Shown here: one piece after another, positions 10,108 to 17,531 of the stretch
Layout: each line of letters begins with the position of its first letter
How positions within the stretch are numbered: the stretch's first letter is position 1
NCBI GenBank assembly: GCA_027486935.1
Contig: JAIXOF010000164.1
Coordinates: 1-50,652, forward strand
From: Cyanobium sp. C1_MAG_00004
GTDB lineage: Bacteria; Cyanobacteriota; Cyanobacteriia; PCC-6307; Cyanobiaceae
Length of the DNA stretch: 50,652 nt
Direction of reading: 5' to 3'
Made by a program: the position numbers and the translations under genes
Notes under the pieces: generated by a model
What the model was told of the DNA's origin: nothing
The model's database searches: none
The model's input: the letters and a program-made list of their open reading frames with translations, nothing else

Positions 10108-10267
10108 ACCGCAGCAAAGAGCTGGCCGAAGAAAAGTTGAAGTTGAAAACAGGTGTGACCTAAAAAGGACTGGTACAAGCAGTTAAAAGGAAAAAACCTG
10201 GAAGAAATGCAAAAAGCTGCTGATGCAAGGATGGGCAACTAAGATGGAATGGAATCGACTTACACCA

Positions 10268-11239
10268 ATGAAAATCTCCAGACTTCCTGGTACAAGACCA
10301 TTTCTGGCGCTGGGGGCTCTAGCACTCACAGTGGCCTCAGCGGGCTCGGTACTAGGGGGCATGATCGGCGCCCCAGTCGCAGCGCAGCCAGCCGCAAAGA
10401 CAACTTCACTCCAACCAATTGAAGGATGCCAAGCAGGTAGCTGCACGCTGAACTTCGGCAGTACCGCACAAATGGGCAATGGCACGATGAAAGCTTATGC
10501 TTTTGTACAGAGCGGGAAGCAAATCAAGGAAATTGGCGTCCTGATGGATGCAAAGGTTCTTGAAGGTCTTCCCCAGAATTGCGGTAGCGAAAAGCCAACA
10601 GCTGGTGCTAAATGGCTGATCTGTCAAGCGACTGATAAGAATCCAAAGGGGCAAATGAATGACACGATGGTCACGACTCTTGCCATGCCAAAAAATGTAG
10701 TCGACCTGGCAAATATTGACAAGCTAGACATCAGCTGGCTTCCGTTTGGACATGCCCCTGAGAAAGTATGGGACAAACCACAGTTTGATGTTCATTTTCC
10801 ATTCCGCAATCCAACTGGCGGTCAAGACAGTAATAAGTTTTATGCACCGCAAGTGCCCACAAGTCAGCTTCCTTCTGGCTACATGGTGCTACCCGGCAGC
10901 GGCTTCCACTGGGACACCGAGGCCCTTCAAGGCCACTCCCATGCTGCCGACCCGAAGCAATCACCAGAATTTGCAGGCGGGCCTTTCCTGGCTAATTTCC
11001 TATACATTGCGTACAACGGCCGGGCAATTGGCTACGAAGTCTATGCAAGCACGCAATTGCTAAACAGCAAAGGAATCTACAATCGCAATCTCGATCTGCC
11101 AGAACAATCAGCTGGGACGAAGAATGTACCCTCAAAGCTGAGGATATCCTATGAGCCTCAACTGAATGCATATCGTGTATCCCTCTATGCCTACAAGGCC
11201 CTGCCAGAAGGCAATCAAGGTACCGGACACAAGCACTGA
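10268..11239 (+). CDS. Secreted DUF5602/TTHB210-like protein
   Basis: Starting at the ATG at 10268 gives a 323-residue protein with a clear signal peptide (SRLPGTRPFLALGALALTV, then a small-residue stretch to VAAQ). An in-frame ATG at 10223 would add 15 polar residues and is less likely. The mature part contains LDISWLPFGHAPEKVWDKP, DVHFPF and GSGFHWDTEALQG, ending in a segment ANFLYIAYNGRAIGYEVY. This His/Trp pattern (HFxF ... GxHW ... IAYNG) resembles what I recall of the DUF5602 family typified by Thermus TTHB210, whose function is poorly known. The clustered His could bind metal. It sits between the porin and a small unknown gene, so a periplasmic binding or accessory role for the porin substrate is an inference only. 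Confidence 0.6.
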   Translation: MKISRLPGTRPFLALGALALTVASAGSVLGGMIGAPVAAQPAAKTTSLQPIEGCQAGSCTLNFGSTAQMGNGTMKAYAFVQSGKQIKEIGVLMDAKVLEGLPQNCGSEKPTAGAKWLICQATDKNPKGQMNDTMVTTLAMPKNVVDLANIDKLDISWLPFGHAPEKVWDKPQFDVHFPFRNPTGGQDSNKFYAPQVPTSQLPSGYMVLPGSGFHWDTEALQGHSHAADPKQSPEFAGGPFLANFLYIAYNGRAIGYEVYASTQLLNSKGIYNRNLDLPEQSAGTKNVPSKLRISYEPQLNAYRVSLYAYKALPEGNQGTGHKH

Positions 11240-11259
11240 CGACATTAAAAGAAGGCATC

Positions 11260-11697
11260 ATGACACAACCTACATGGACACCCCTGGAAGAACCAGCGGA
11301 GGCAAGGCAGGCACGGCAACAAGCGAGTGGCGATAAGCCAAACGAAGCTGGTTTCTGGAATCGAGACGATCTGATCTACGTCGGTGATCTCAACTGGACA
11401 CAATCGCCTAACTTTGTGGGGTATGAATTCATTACTGACATCAGACGCCGTGGCGTGAGTGGCTTCCAGTACCAGTACGGTTTACTTGGTTTGGGAGATC
11501 ATGGTGAAATAGCTCAAACAATGATCTGTGAAGTCCGAGATCAGGAGGCTGATACCAATGGTTTCGACATGCTGGTCGGAACCGAGTGGCAACCCGGGCC
11601 ACTCAAAGCCTGGTTAGATACACTGAGCCTAGAGGTTCAAGATGTAGCCAGGACTCGATACCGAGCCCTGGTGAACTGGGTCAAGGGCAGGCTCTAA
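11260..11697 (+). CDS. Unrecognised 145-residue protein
   Basis: I do not recognise this family. The product has no signal peptide and no membrane segment. It is rich in Trp and aromatic residues in the middle (GFWNRDDLIYVGDLNWTQS, VGYEFITDIRRRG) and ends in an amphipathic helix (ARTRYRALVNWVKGRL). The start is supported by an AAGAAGG ribosome binding site eight bases before the ATG and by the 20-base gap after the secreted DUF5602-like gene, which suggests one operon with it. Its stop codon overlaps that of the convergent NTF2-like gene by a few bases. Confidence 0.65.
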   Translation: MTQPTWTPLEEPAEARQARQQASGDKPNEAGFWNRDDLIYVGDLNWTQSPNFVGYEFITDIRRRGVSGFQYQYGLLGLGDHGEIAQTMICEVRDQEADTNGFDMLVGTEWQPGPLKAWLDTLSLEVQDVARTRYRALVNWVKGRL

Positions 11698-12113
11698 GAC
11701 TGATAAGCAGGATGGGTTGGTCTCAGTAACTTGTACACGCATATTTCTGAGACCAAACCATCATTAATTTTGTAGATCACAATCTCGCAAGCGAGGGGGT
11801 GATCCTGGTCATCAAGAGCAAGGAGCTCGCCCCAGACTTCCCCATTGAGATTAGGGTCAGCTTTGACGGATGTGCGTAGCAGCTTGTAATGAATATTCCG
11901 AGGCCAAAGGGCTTGCATACGCTCTAGAAAAGGGTGAGCAAGGTTGACATCAACCTCAGGCTCCCCAGGATGAACGGTAAGCAGATCCGTAGCAAAGATA
12001 CTTGTCATTGCATCGACATTGCGCTCATTAAACGCACGAACGTAGCGATGCAAAGGTGTCTCAGAAGCATCACTATTTAAGAAAGGTGCATCTAACGATG
12101 GACTAGGGCTCAT
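11694..12113 (-). CDS. NTF2/SnoaL-like domain protein 1
   Basis: With the start at the ATG complementary to 12111-12113 the product has 139 residues. After a short Ser/Pro lead, residues about 18-135 form one NTF2-like cone fold: a helix pair (TPLHRYVRAFNERNVDAMTS), a turn with FATDLLTVHPG, and the beta sheet ending in CEIVIYKINDGLVSEICVY. This superfamily includes SnoaL cyclases, ketosteroid isomerases and epoxide hydrolases; the sequence does not say which. A longer reading frame up to 12284 exists but would overlap the flavodoxin gene start and adds a sequence without protein character. The gene is divergent from the flavodoxin, with about 144 bases between. Confidence 0.7.
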   Translation of the reverse strand: MSPSPSLDAPFLNSDASETPLHRYVRAFNERNVDAMTSIFATDLLTVHPGEPEVDVNLAHPFLERMQALWPRNIHYKLLRTSVKADPNLNGEVWGELLALDDQDHPLACEIVIYKINDGLVSEICVYKLLRPTHPAYQS

Positions 12114-12257
12114 GCAGTGAGGAATGACTTCACCCATTGTGGCCTTGCCAGCACAACAAGGAGACGAGAGGGTACGACTTTGTTGTGAAATCAAGGCGGA
12201 CGGTTGGCTGTCAAAGGGAAAGAGGGGTAGATTGGTAGGAAACTGAGGACCAGTTCC

Positions 12258-12839
12258 GTGCCAATCATCAAGGTTGTGTTCCACTCAGGGAGCGGGAACA
12301 CCAAAGCCCTTGCAGAAGCTGTGCACAAAGGGGCACAGGCACATGGTGATGCCGAGCTCATGGAAATTGTCGGGTCACAAATTCAGGAGGGACGGTTTAA
12401 GGATGACGAATTCCTGAACAAACTCGACCAAGCTGACGCGATCATTTTTGGTAGTCCAACCTATATGGGTATGGTCAGCGGTCAGATGAAGGCGTTCCTC
12501 GACGCAACCAGCAGCCGTTGGATGGGAGGAACCTGGAATTCGAAGCTTGCTGCAGGTTTCACGACAAGCCTTGGGCTCAGCGGTGACAAGCAGTCAACCC
12601 TGAGCTACTTGGTCACTGTTGCCTGTCAACACGGCATGATCTGGGTCAGCAGTGATGCCCCGAATAGCCTGTTCAGCGGTGAATCGATGGAAGAAGCGAC
12701 CAACAGGCTCAGCAGCTCAACAGGCGTGATGAGTCAGGTCAACTTCGGTGCTGAGTTCAAGCCAAGCAACGGTGATCTGAAGACAGGTGAAATGCTTGGA
12801 ACAAGGGTGGCCAAGCTGGCTGCAAAACTAGGCGCCTAA
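12258..12839 (+). CDS. WrbA-like flavodoxin-family NAD(P)H:quinone oxidoreductase
   Basis: The 193-residue product begins at a GTG with GAGG about eleven bases upstream. The FMN phosphate loop SGSGNTKALAEAV sits at residues about 10-22, and GSPTYMGMVSGQMKAFLDAT is the typical second flavin-binding block of WrbA-like proteins. Relatives reduce quinones with two electrons, using FMN and NAD(P)H, and protect against redox cycling. It is flanked by SnoaL-like genes on both sides and ends at a strong bidirectional terminator, so it is probably transcribed alone. A role in reducing a quinonoid intermediate of this cluster is an inference. Confidence 0.85.
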   Translation: MPIIKVVFHSGSGNTKALAEAVHKGAQAHGDAELMEIVGSQIQEGRFKDDEFLNKLDQADAIIFGSPTYMGMVSGQMKAFLDATSSRWMGGTWNSKLAAGFTTSLGLSGDKQSTLSYLVTVACQHGMIWVSSDAPNSLFSGESMEEATNRLSSSTGVMSQVNFGAEFKPSNGDLKTGEMLGTRVAKLAAKLGA

Positions 12840-12860
12840 ACGAAAGCAGCCTAGGTATAA

Positions 12861-12888
12861 AAAAAGGGTGCCAAACGGCACCCTTTTT
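12861..12888. terminator. Bidirectional intrinsic terminator
   Basis: AAAAAGGGTGCC pairs with GGCACCCTTTTT around an AAAC tetraloop. The arms carry an A run on one side and a T run on the other, so the hairpin can stop both the + strand flavodoxin transcript and the converging - strand SnoaL-like transcript. Confidence 0.9.
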
Positions 12889-12912
12889 CATGAAGAATTG
12901 GAGCAAAATCAA

Positions 12913-13311
12913 TCAGGCCTTGAGTTGCTCAACGAGCGTATACTGATCCCAAACATTCCAAAGCTCGGCAATTTTGTCGGCTTCTATTCTAAAAATTGTG
13001 ATGCCATTAACGTCAATCTTTTTGTCGGTCGGAGGCATGCCGTAAAAGTTACCAGTTTGGGTACCGGTGCATTGCCAACGGCAAATGACCCGGTCACCCT
13101 GCTCATAAATGTCCTTGACATCGTAGAAAGCGTCAGGAATCCCGTCGAGAAAACCACCAATAAATCCCTTGGCAGCTTCAGCTCCAACAATGTCATGGGC
13201 ATTAACATGGCCGACATAAGAATCGGTCAAAATCTGGTCAAGCAAATCAACGCGTTTCTCGTTATAAACGGTATAAAACTGAAGCGCAGCCTCGACAGTA
13301 GACGATGCCAT
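12913..13311 (-). CDS. NTF2/SnoaL-like domain protein 2 (ester-cyclase type)
   Basis: Starting at MASSTVEAALQFY gives 132 residues; an in-frame ATG 25 codons upstream adds an unlikely lead. This is the clearest SnoaL/ester-cyclase member of the cluster: YVGHVNAHDIVG, then GDRVICRWQCTGTQTGNFYGM and PTDKKIDVNGITIFRIE, closing with ELWNVWDQYTLVEQL. The pattern GD-V-R-W-GT---G---G-PPT-K---NGI--FRIE-DKI-E-W---D is that of the family of aklanonate cyclase relatives. The late Asp in the closing WDQY segment is the likely acid/base position. It lies 132 bases downstream of the GMC oxidoreductase on the same strand and may be co-transcribed with it. Confidence 0.82.
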   Translation of the reverse strand: MASSTVEAALQFYTVYNEKRVDLLDQILTDSYVGHVNAHDIVGAEAAKGFIGGFLDGIPDAFYDVKDIYEQGDRVICRWQCTGTQTGNFYGMPPTDKKIDVNGITIFRIEADKIAELWNVWDQYTLVEQLKA

Positions 13312-13443
13312 GATGAATTCAGGGAAGGGATAGGGAGTCACTAAACAACTGATAGCTCGGGAAGCCCACTCTTCTTCTGAAAACAAGAGCCATGAGCCAA
13401 GTTAGTCAGTAAAAGAGGGGAAGCACCGCAGGTACCAACAGAA

Positions 13444-14964
13444 TTAATGACCTTCCAATAAAAGGCTAGCAGCATTTTCAGCGAGAACCATCGTGGGGAC
13501 GTGATTGTTTCCCGCAGTGGCGTGTGGAGTCACAGACGAATCTGCAATGCGGACACCCTTGACACCATGAACGCGCAAATGACCATCAACGACACTGCAA
13601 TCTGGATCAGCTCCCATGGAACAGGTTGCCACTGGATGCCAAAGGGTGCTGGCACCGGCACGAATATAAGCTTCTGCATCGATGTCACCCGGTGCAAGTT
13701 CGTCTGCTGCAAAATCAGACATCGCTTTGGTCGTGGCTAGTTGCCTGATCACGTCAATTGACTTCTGGAAGACAGTCACATCAGCCTTGTCAGAGAGGTA
13801 TTGGGGATCGATGACAATCTGTCCATCTGCCTGAAGGCGAATACTGCCGGAGCTGCGGGGTTGAACAAGAATCGGTAAAAAGATCATGACCGGCCCGCCC
13901 AAGGGCGGCAAAAATTGCTGCAAAGGCTGAGGGGACGCCGGTGTGTAGTTCAACTGCAGATCGGGGGCACCATAGGGACTATTTCCATTGAGATCAAGGA
14001 ATAGGACGTTGCCTGTTAAGATCTCAGGTTCGGGCAGGGGTTTCTTGAGTCTATAAATAATAGGCAATTGCAAGTGGTCCATGAGCTGTTGACCCACAGC
14101 ATTAAGATCCTGGTGAACCTTGAGACCTGCAGCCTGAAGGTCAGCTGCAGGTCCAATACCAGAGCGCAGCAGGATCTGTGGGGTCAGCAAAGCACCTGCG
14201 GTCAAAATGACGTCGCCATCGCAATGCATGGTGTGCTCATGACCTTCACTGTCGCGAACCACGACACCAGTGACCCTGCCATGCGAAGAATAGGCAAGTC
14301 TTTGAACAGGACTGTTGGGAGATATGGTTAACAATGGTGAGGCAAGAACTGGCTCAAGATAGGCATTGAATGCACTATGGCGATTGCCGTCCAAGCCAAT
14401 ATTGAATTGCAGCGGTCCGGCGCCACCAGCTTGCACTGGACCGTTGTAATCCCAATCATTTGCCTGATACCCCAGCTCCTTGGCCGCTGCTTGAAAGGGT
14501 TGGGAATAAGAACGCGGATCAGGGCAGCTGCGTACTGTCATCACGCCGCTTGAGTAGCGACCAGGTGCGGGACCGTCTACATAATTTTCGAGGCGAGATA
14601 AGGCCGTTTCAATCCTGGGACGACTCCAAAGATCACCACCCTTCTCAGCAAGAAGCTGATAGTCACCCTGGTGGCAACGAACGTACATCATCGCATTGAT
14701 TGCAGAGCTACCGCCAACCAATCGGCCTTGATTGATCGTGATCTCGCGCCCTGCAAGCCCAGGCTGAGGGGAGGTCTTCAATGCCCAGTCGTGGGAAGAA
14801 CCCCAAAGATTGGTGAAACCTCCAACGGAATCAACATTGGAAAAATGGCGCCTCAGAGGTCCAGCTTCGACAAGCAAGACCCGACGACCAGCGTCAATGA
14901 GACGCCTGGCAAGAACACATCCGGCTGCGCCGGCTCCAACAATGATGTGGTCGTAGCTGGCCAT
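13444..14964 (-). CDS. GMC-family FAD oxidoreductase
   Basis: The 506-residue enzyme has the N-terminal FAD site VGAGAAGCVLARRLIDAG followed by VLLVEAG. The GMC signatures are NQGRLVGGSSAINAMMYVR and, later, GALLTPQILLRSGIGP. The active-site His is seen in STLWHPVATCSMG and the C-terminal FAD/His segment is HATAGNNHVPTMVLAENAA. Members oxidise primary or secondary alcohols (choline, aryl alcohols, sterols, sugars), and a few are hydroxynitrile lyases; the substrate cannot be read from sequence. No signal peptide is present, so it is cytosolic. It is divergent from the tandem SnoaL-like gene and sits at the centre of the NTF2-like cluster. Confidence 0.9.
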   Translation of the reverse strand: MASYDHIIVGAGAAGCVLARRLIDAGRRVLLVEAGPLRRHFSNVDSVGGFTNLWGSSHDWALKTSPQPGLAGREITINQGRLVGGSSAINAMMYVRCHQGDYQLLAEKGGDLWSRPRIETALSRLENYVDGPAPGRYSSGVMTVRSCPDPRSYSQPFQAAAKELGYQANDWDYNGPVQAGGAGPLQFNIGLDGNRHSAFNAYLEPVLASPLLTISPNSPVQRLAYSSHGRVTGVVVRDSEGHEHTMHCDGDVILTAGALLTPQILLRSGIGPAADLQAAGLKVHQDLNAVGQQLMDHLQLPIIYRLKKPLPEPEILTGNVLFLDLNGNSPYGAPDLQLNYTPASPQPLQQFLPPLGGPVMIFLPILVQPRSSGSIRLQADGQIVIDPQYLSDKADVTVFQKSIDVIRQLATTKAMSDFAADELAPGDIDAEAYIRAGASTLWHPVATCSMGADPDCSVVDGHLRVHGVKGVRIADSSVTPHATAGNNHVPTMVLAENAASLLLEGH

Positions 14965-15121
14965 GGCGTGAAATGAGACTGAAAGAAGAAGCCTCTATGA
15001 AGACAAACTAGCCAAAATGAAGGGGAGCAAATGTGAAAAGAAGCTGAAAACCATACTGAGTTGCGTGAAGTACAAGACTTCGCGGCCATAATTGGATTGT
15101 CGTACGCGGATTCAGAGACCC

Positions 15122-15994
15122 GTGTCGCTTTCCAAGGCTCCGGTTGGCAACAAGAAACTCGCCGACATTTATTACAGCAAAGTGATGAATGGGGGCGTCG
15201 TCAGTGCCATACCCTCGATTCTGGGTGAAGACTTTACCTTCACAATCCCCACACACCCTGAAGTATTCCGTGGTATCAAGGGATTTGAAGAGGAGGTGAG
15301 TGGTCTGCATGGAGCATTCCCCGATGTCCATCTCGACGTGCACCACAGATGGATTTTTGATGATCTCATCCTGGGCCTGTGGACCGGAACAGGTACACAC
15401 ATTGGCAGCAAGCCACTCAGCACACCAGCGGGTCCGCTTCCTGCCACAGGCAATTCCTTTAAAATTGAAGGTGTGAGCTGGATCAAGGCCGATGGACAAC
15501 AATTGCGTGAAAATCTGGCTAACGAAGACACCTTACGAATTGTGCACGATCTAGGTGTCAAGGACTGTTCAGCCTTGTACGTGGCAGCAGCATCGGCATT
15601 GGTACAGCAGGCGCAATTTGGACACTCAACCCAGGCCCAACCTGCTGCCAACAACGAAGTACTTGCAAAAGAGGTCCTGCTCAATCACCCGTTATTGACT
15701 CAGCACGCACGTGGACGCGGTCAGGTCAACTCGTTTTTCAGTTGTTATTGGAATGCGTTTGACAACGTCGATCTCCAAATTACACACAGCAAGTCTGGTG
15801 CAGGAGTCAATGCCTATCGATGGGTTTTTGAAGCAAATCACGTTAGACGATTCTTTGGAATTCCGGCAAGTGGCAAGCGCGTTCACCACCAAGGAGTAAC
15901 AGTATGCATCACAAATACACGTGGCGAGGTTGAAATGATGTTCAGCAATGAAAACCTGATCGTCCTACTTGGACAAATGGAATCCGGTTCATGA
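15122..15994 (+). CDS. Tandem SnoaL/ester-cyclase-like protein (two NTF2-like domains)
   Basis: The product (290 residues from GTG 15122; an in-frame TTG at 15092 would give 300) contains two related NTF2-like domains. The first (about 10-145) shows FTFTIPTHPEVFRGIKGFE, GTGTHIGSKP, PATGNSFKIEGVSWIKADG and closes on DTLRIVHDLG. The second (about 165-288) shows ANHVRRFFGIPASGKRVHH, GVTVCITNTRGEVEMMF and LIVLLGQ. The repeated G-H ... P-(A/S)(T)G ... G(V/S) pattern marks both as ester-cyclase type, so this is probably an internal duplication or fusion. NTF2-like proteins usually dimerise, so the tandem may form its own pseudo-dimer. No Shine-Dalgarno sequence decides the start. It leads a + strand run with the next two SnoaL-like genes and the VOC gene. 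Confidence 0.75.
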   Translation: MSLSKAPVGNKKLADIYYSKVMNGGVVSAIPSILGEDFTFTIPTHPEVFRGIKGFEEEVSGLHGAFPDVHLDVHHRWIFDDLILGLWTGTGTHIGSKPLSTPAGPLPATGNSFKIEGVSWIKADGQQLRENLANEDTLRIVHDLGVKDCSALYVAAASALVQQAQFGHSTQAQPAANNEVLAKEVLLNHPLLTQHARGRGQVNSFFSCYWNAFDNVDLQITHSKSGAGVNAYRWVFEANHVRRFFGIPASGKRVHHQGVTVCITNTRGEVEMMFSNENLIVLLGQMESGS

Positions 15995-16142
15995 TTAAAA
16001 AAGATGTCAATGCCGCGACTGGCTTCCACCACGGCTAGAAATAAATAGGCTCGAGAAAGAGCCTGTGAGTTCCGTGCATGACAGGCGGAGCCCAATCACG
16101 AAGCTTGAATCCCACTAATAACAATCACAACACAAAAAAACA

Positions 16143-16568
16143 ATGTCATTCACCCACCCCGAACTCTGGGCCTTCGCTAGCACGTGGTATCGCTACCTTG
16201 ATGTGCATGCGCCGCTAGAAAGCTTTCGGAGCCTCATTACAGAAGATGCAGAATTTGTCTTTCCTGAGGTAACGGTCAAAGGCTTCTCTGGCTACCAAGG
16301 CTGGTATGACACGGTTGTCGGCATCTTTTTTGATGAGCAGCATACACTAAAAATTGCTGACATTCAAAACGATTCTGGCCAAGAATGTACCGCACATGTT
16401 GTTGTCAATTGGCATGCAAGCATCTGGACCCCACCAGCACCACTCAGCACTCGCTTGATGATGGATGCAGATCAGACCTGGACCGTTAGGCGCACAGACG
16501 AAGGCTTGAGGGTTGCCAAGTATGTTGTCAACAATATGACCTACGAACCGGGTTCCTGCAAACTCTGA
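16143..16568 (+). CDS. NTF2/SnoaL-like domain protein 4
   Basis: The 141-residue product opens with helices (ELWAFASTWYRYLDVHAPLE), continues with LITEDAEFVFPEVTVKGFSG and YQGWYDTVVG, and then runs through the beta sheet up to VAKYVVNNMTYEPGS. This is the single-domain NTF2-like layout. His, Trp and Tyr are abundant in the presumed pocket (VVNWHASIWTPP). It lies 148 bases after the tandem SnoaL-like gene and 57 bases before the next NTF2-like gene, all on the + strand. The fold assignment is by pattern; the reaction is unknown. Confidence 0.7.
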   Translation: MSFTHPELWAFASTWYRYLDVHAPLESFRSLITEDAEFVFPEVTVKGFSGYQGWYDTVVGIFFDEQHTLKIADIQNDSGQECTAHVVVNWHASIWTPPAPLSTRLMMDADQTWTVRRTDEGLRVAKYVVNNMTYEPGSCKL

Positions 16569-16625
16569 CCCAAAACCAAGATACCTCAACCGGATTGTTT
16601 TCACTTCTCACCTATTAACAACATC

Positions 16626-17021
16626 ATGAAAAACGTACCCGACACAAAGCTTGGGAATCTGTACAGAGAACACATCAATCTAATCCTTAAAAAGGACATC
16701 GAGGCCTGCCTGCGGCAATATGCACCCGACGCTCTACTGATCTCCAGCTTTGAAAAGACTCCTAAGTATTTCCGAGGGAGAGATGAGTTACGCGAGCATT
16801 TTCAAGGAATCCTCGGCATTGATGGTCTGGAAACGGAAATTGCCTTCTGGGCCGAGACAGAAAATCCGACAACACTGATGATTGTTGAAGCAATCACAAT
16901 GCAGACCCCTGGAGGTGAAGCAAAAATGCGTTTTGCCGATAGCTGGGTACTGAATGAAAAGGGCGAAATCCAAATTCATTTTGCAGGCATGACCCAGTAC
17001 CCAGATGGTTCAGTAGCCTGA
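16626..17021 (+). CDS. NTF2/SnoaL-like domain protein 5
   Basis: The 131-residue product has the NTF2-like opening LYREHINLILKKDIEACLRQ with YAPDALLISSFEKTP, then YFRGRDELREHFQGIL, and the strand segments TLMIVEAITMQTP, AKMRFADSWVLNEKGE and IQIHFAGMTQ. The order (helix pair, acidic strand, G-R-DEL helix, long sheet) is typical of SnoaL-like_2 and nuclear-transport-factor-2-like bacterial proteins. It sits between another NTF2-like gene and the VOC gene, with a 52-base gap to the latter. The biochemical role is unknown. Confidence 0.72.
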   Translation: MKNVPDTKLGNLYREHINLILKKDIEACLRQYAPDALLISSFEKTPKYFRGRDELREHFQGILGIDGLETEIAFWAETENPTTLMIVEAITMQTPGGEAKMRFADSWVLNEKGEIQIHFAGMTQYPDGSVA

Positions 17022-17073
17022 ACTGGCAACTAAACAATTAGAAACCGAGTGACTTTCTGAGCCATAGAACATC

Positions 17074-17487
17074 ATGCTTCAAATCATTTCCCAACTAGCC
17101 CTCACATGCAAAGATCAGGCGACTACTGAGTCCTGGTATTGCAACAACTTTGGCTTTAAGCGAGCACGGGTAGCAAAACTACCAGATGGCCATGAGATCA
17201 TCTTCATTAAGATGGCAGACTCAAGTTTCTACCTTGAACTCTTCTGGTCAGATAGTGAGTCAGGCCTTCCAGACGCGATCAACGATGGTCCAACTTATCC
17301 CGGATTCAGACACCTTGCATTCAAGGTCGATGATGTGGATAAAAAACTGGCATCAATGAACAGCGTAGATATTACACTCGGCCCCCTCGACTTCGATGAC
17401 TTCATCCCTGGATGGCGAACTGTGTGGATCAGAGATCCAGACGGGCGAATTGTCGAAATCTCGCAGGGGTTTACGGACGAAACCTGA
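17074..17487 (+). CDS. VOC (glyoxalase/dioxygenase fold) protein
   Basis: The 137-residue product is a single vicinal-oxygen-chelate unit of two beta-alpha-beta-beta-beta modules: ISQLALTCKDQATTESWYC with FYLELF, then PGFRHLAFKVDDVDKKL with RDPDGRIVEISQ. Of the usual four metal positions, Glu (FYLELF), His (FRHLAF) and Glu (GRIVEI) are visible, but the first ligand, normally His in the opening strand, is Gln here. Members include glyoxalase I, extradiol dioxygenases and epimerases. It is the last gene of the + strand SnoaL-like run and converges on the TPR/2OG gene, with 44 bases between the stops. Confidence 0.8.
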   Translation: MLQIISQLALTCKDQATTESWYCNNFGFKRARVAKLPDGHEIIFIKMADSSFYLELFWSDSESGLPDAINDGPTYPGFRHLAFKVDDVDKKLASMNSVDITLGPLDFDDFIPGWRTVWIRDPDGRIVEISQGFTDET

Positions 17488-17531
17488 TCAAACTAGCCTT
17501 TTCGCAGTATGGAAAGCGAAGAAGGCAAGGC

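Noticed and set aside
12114-12284. Extended start for NTF2-like protein 1
   Set aside because: It would overlap the start of the divergent flavodoxin gene and adds a sequence unlike the family.
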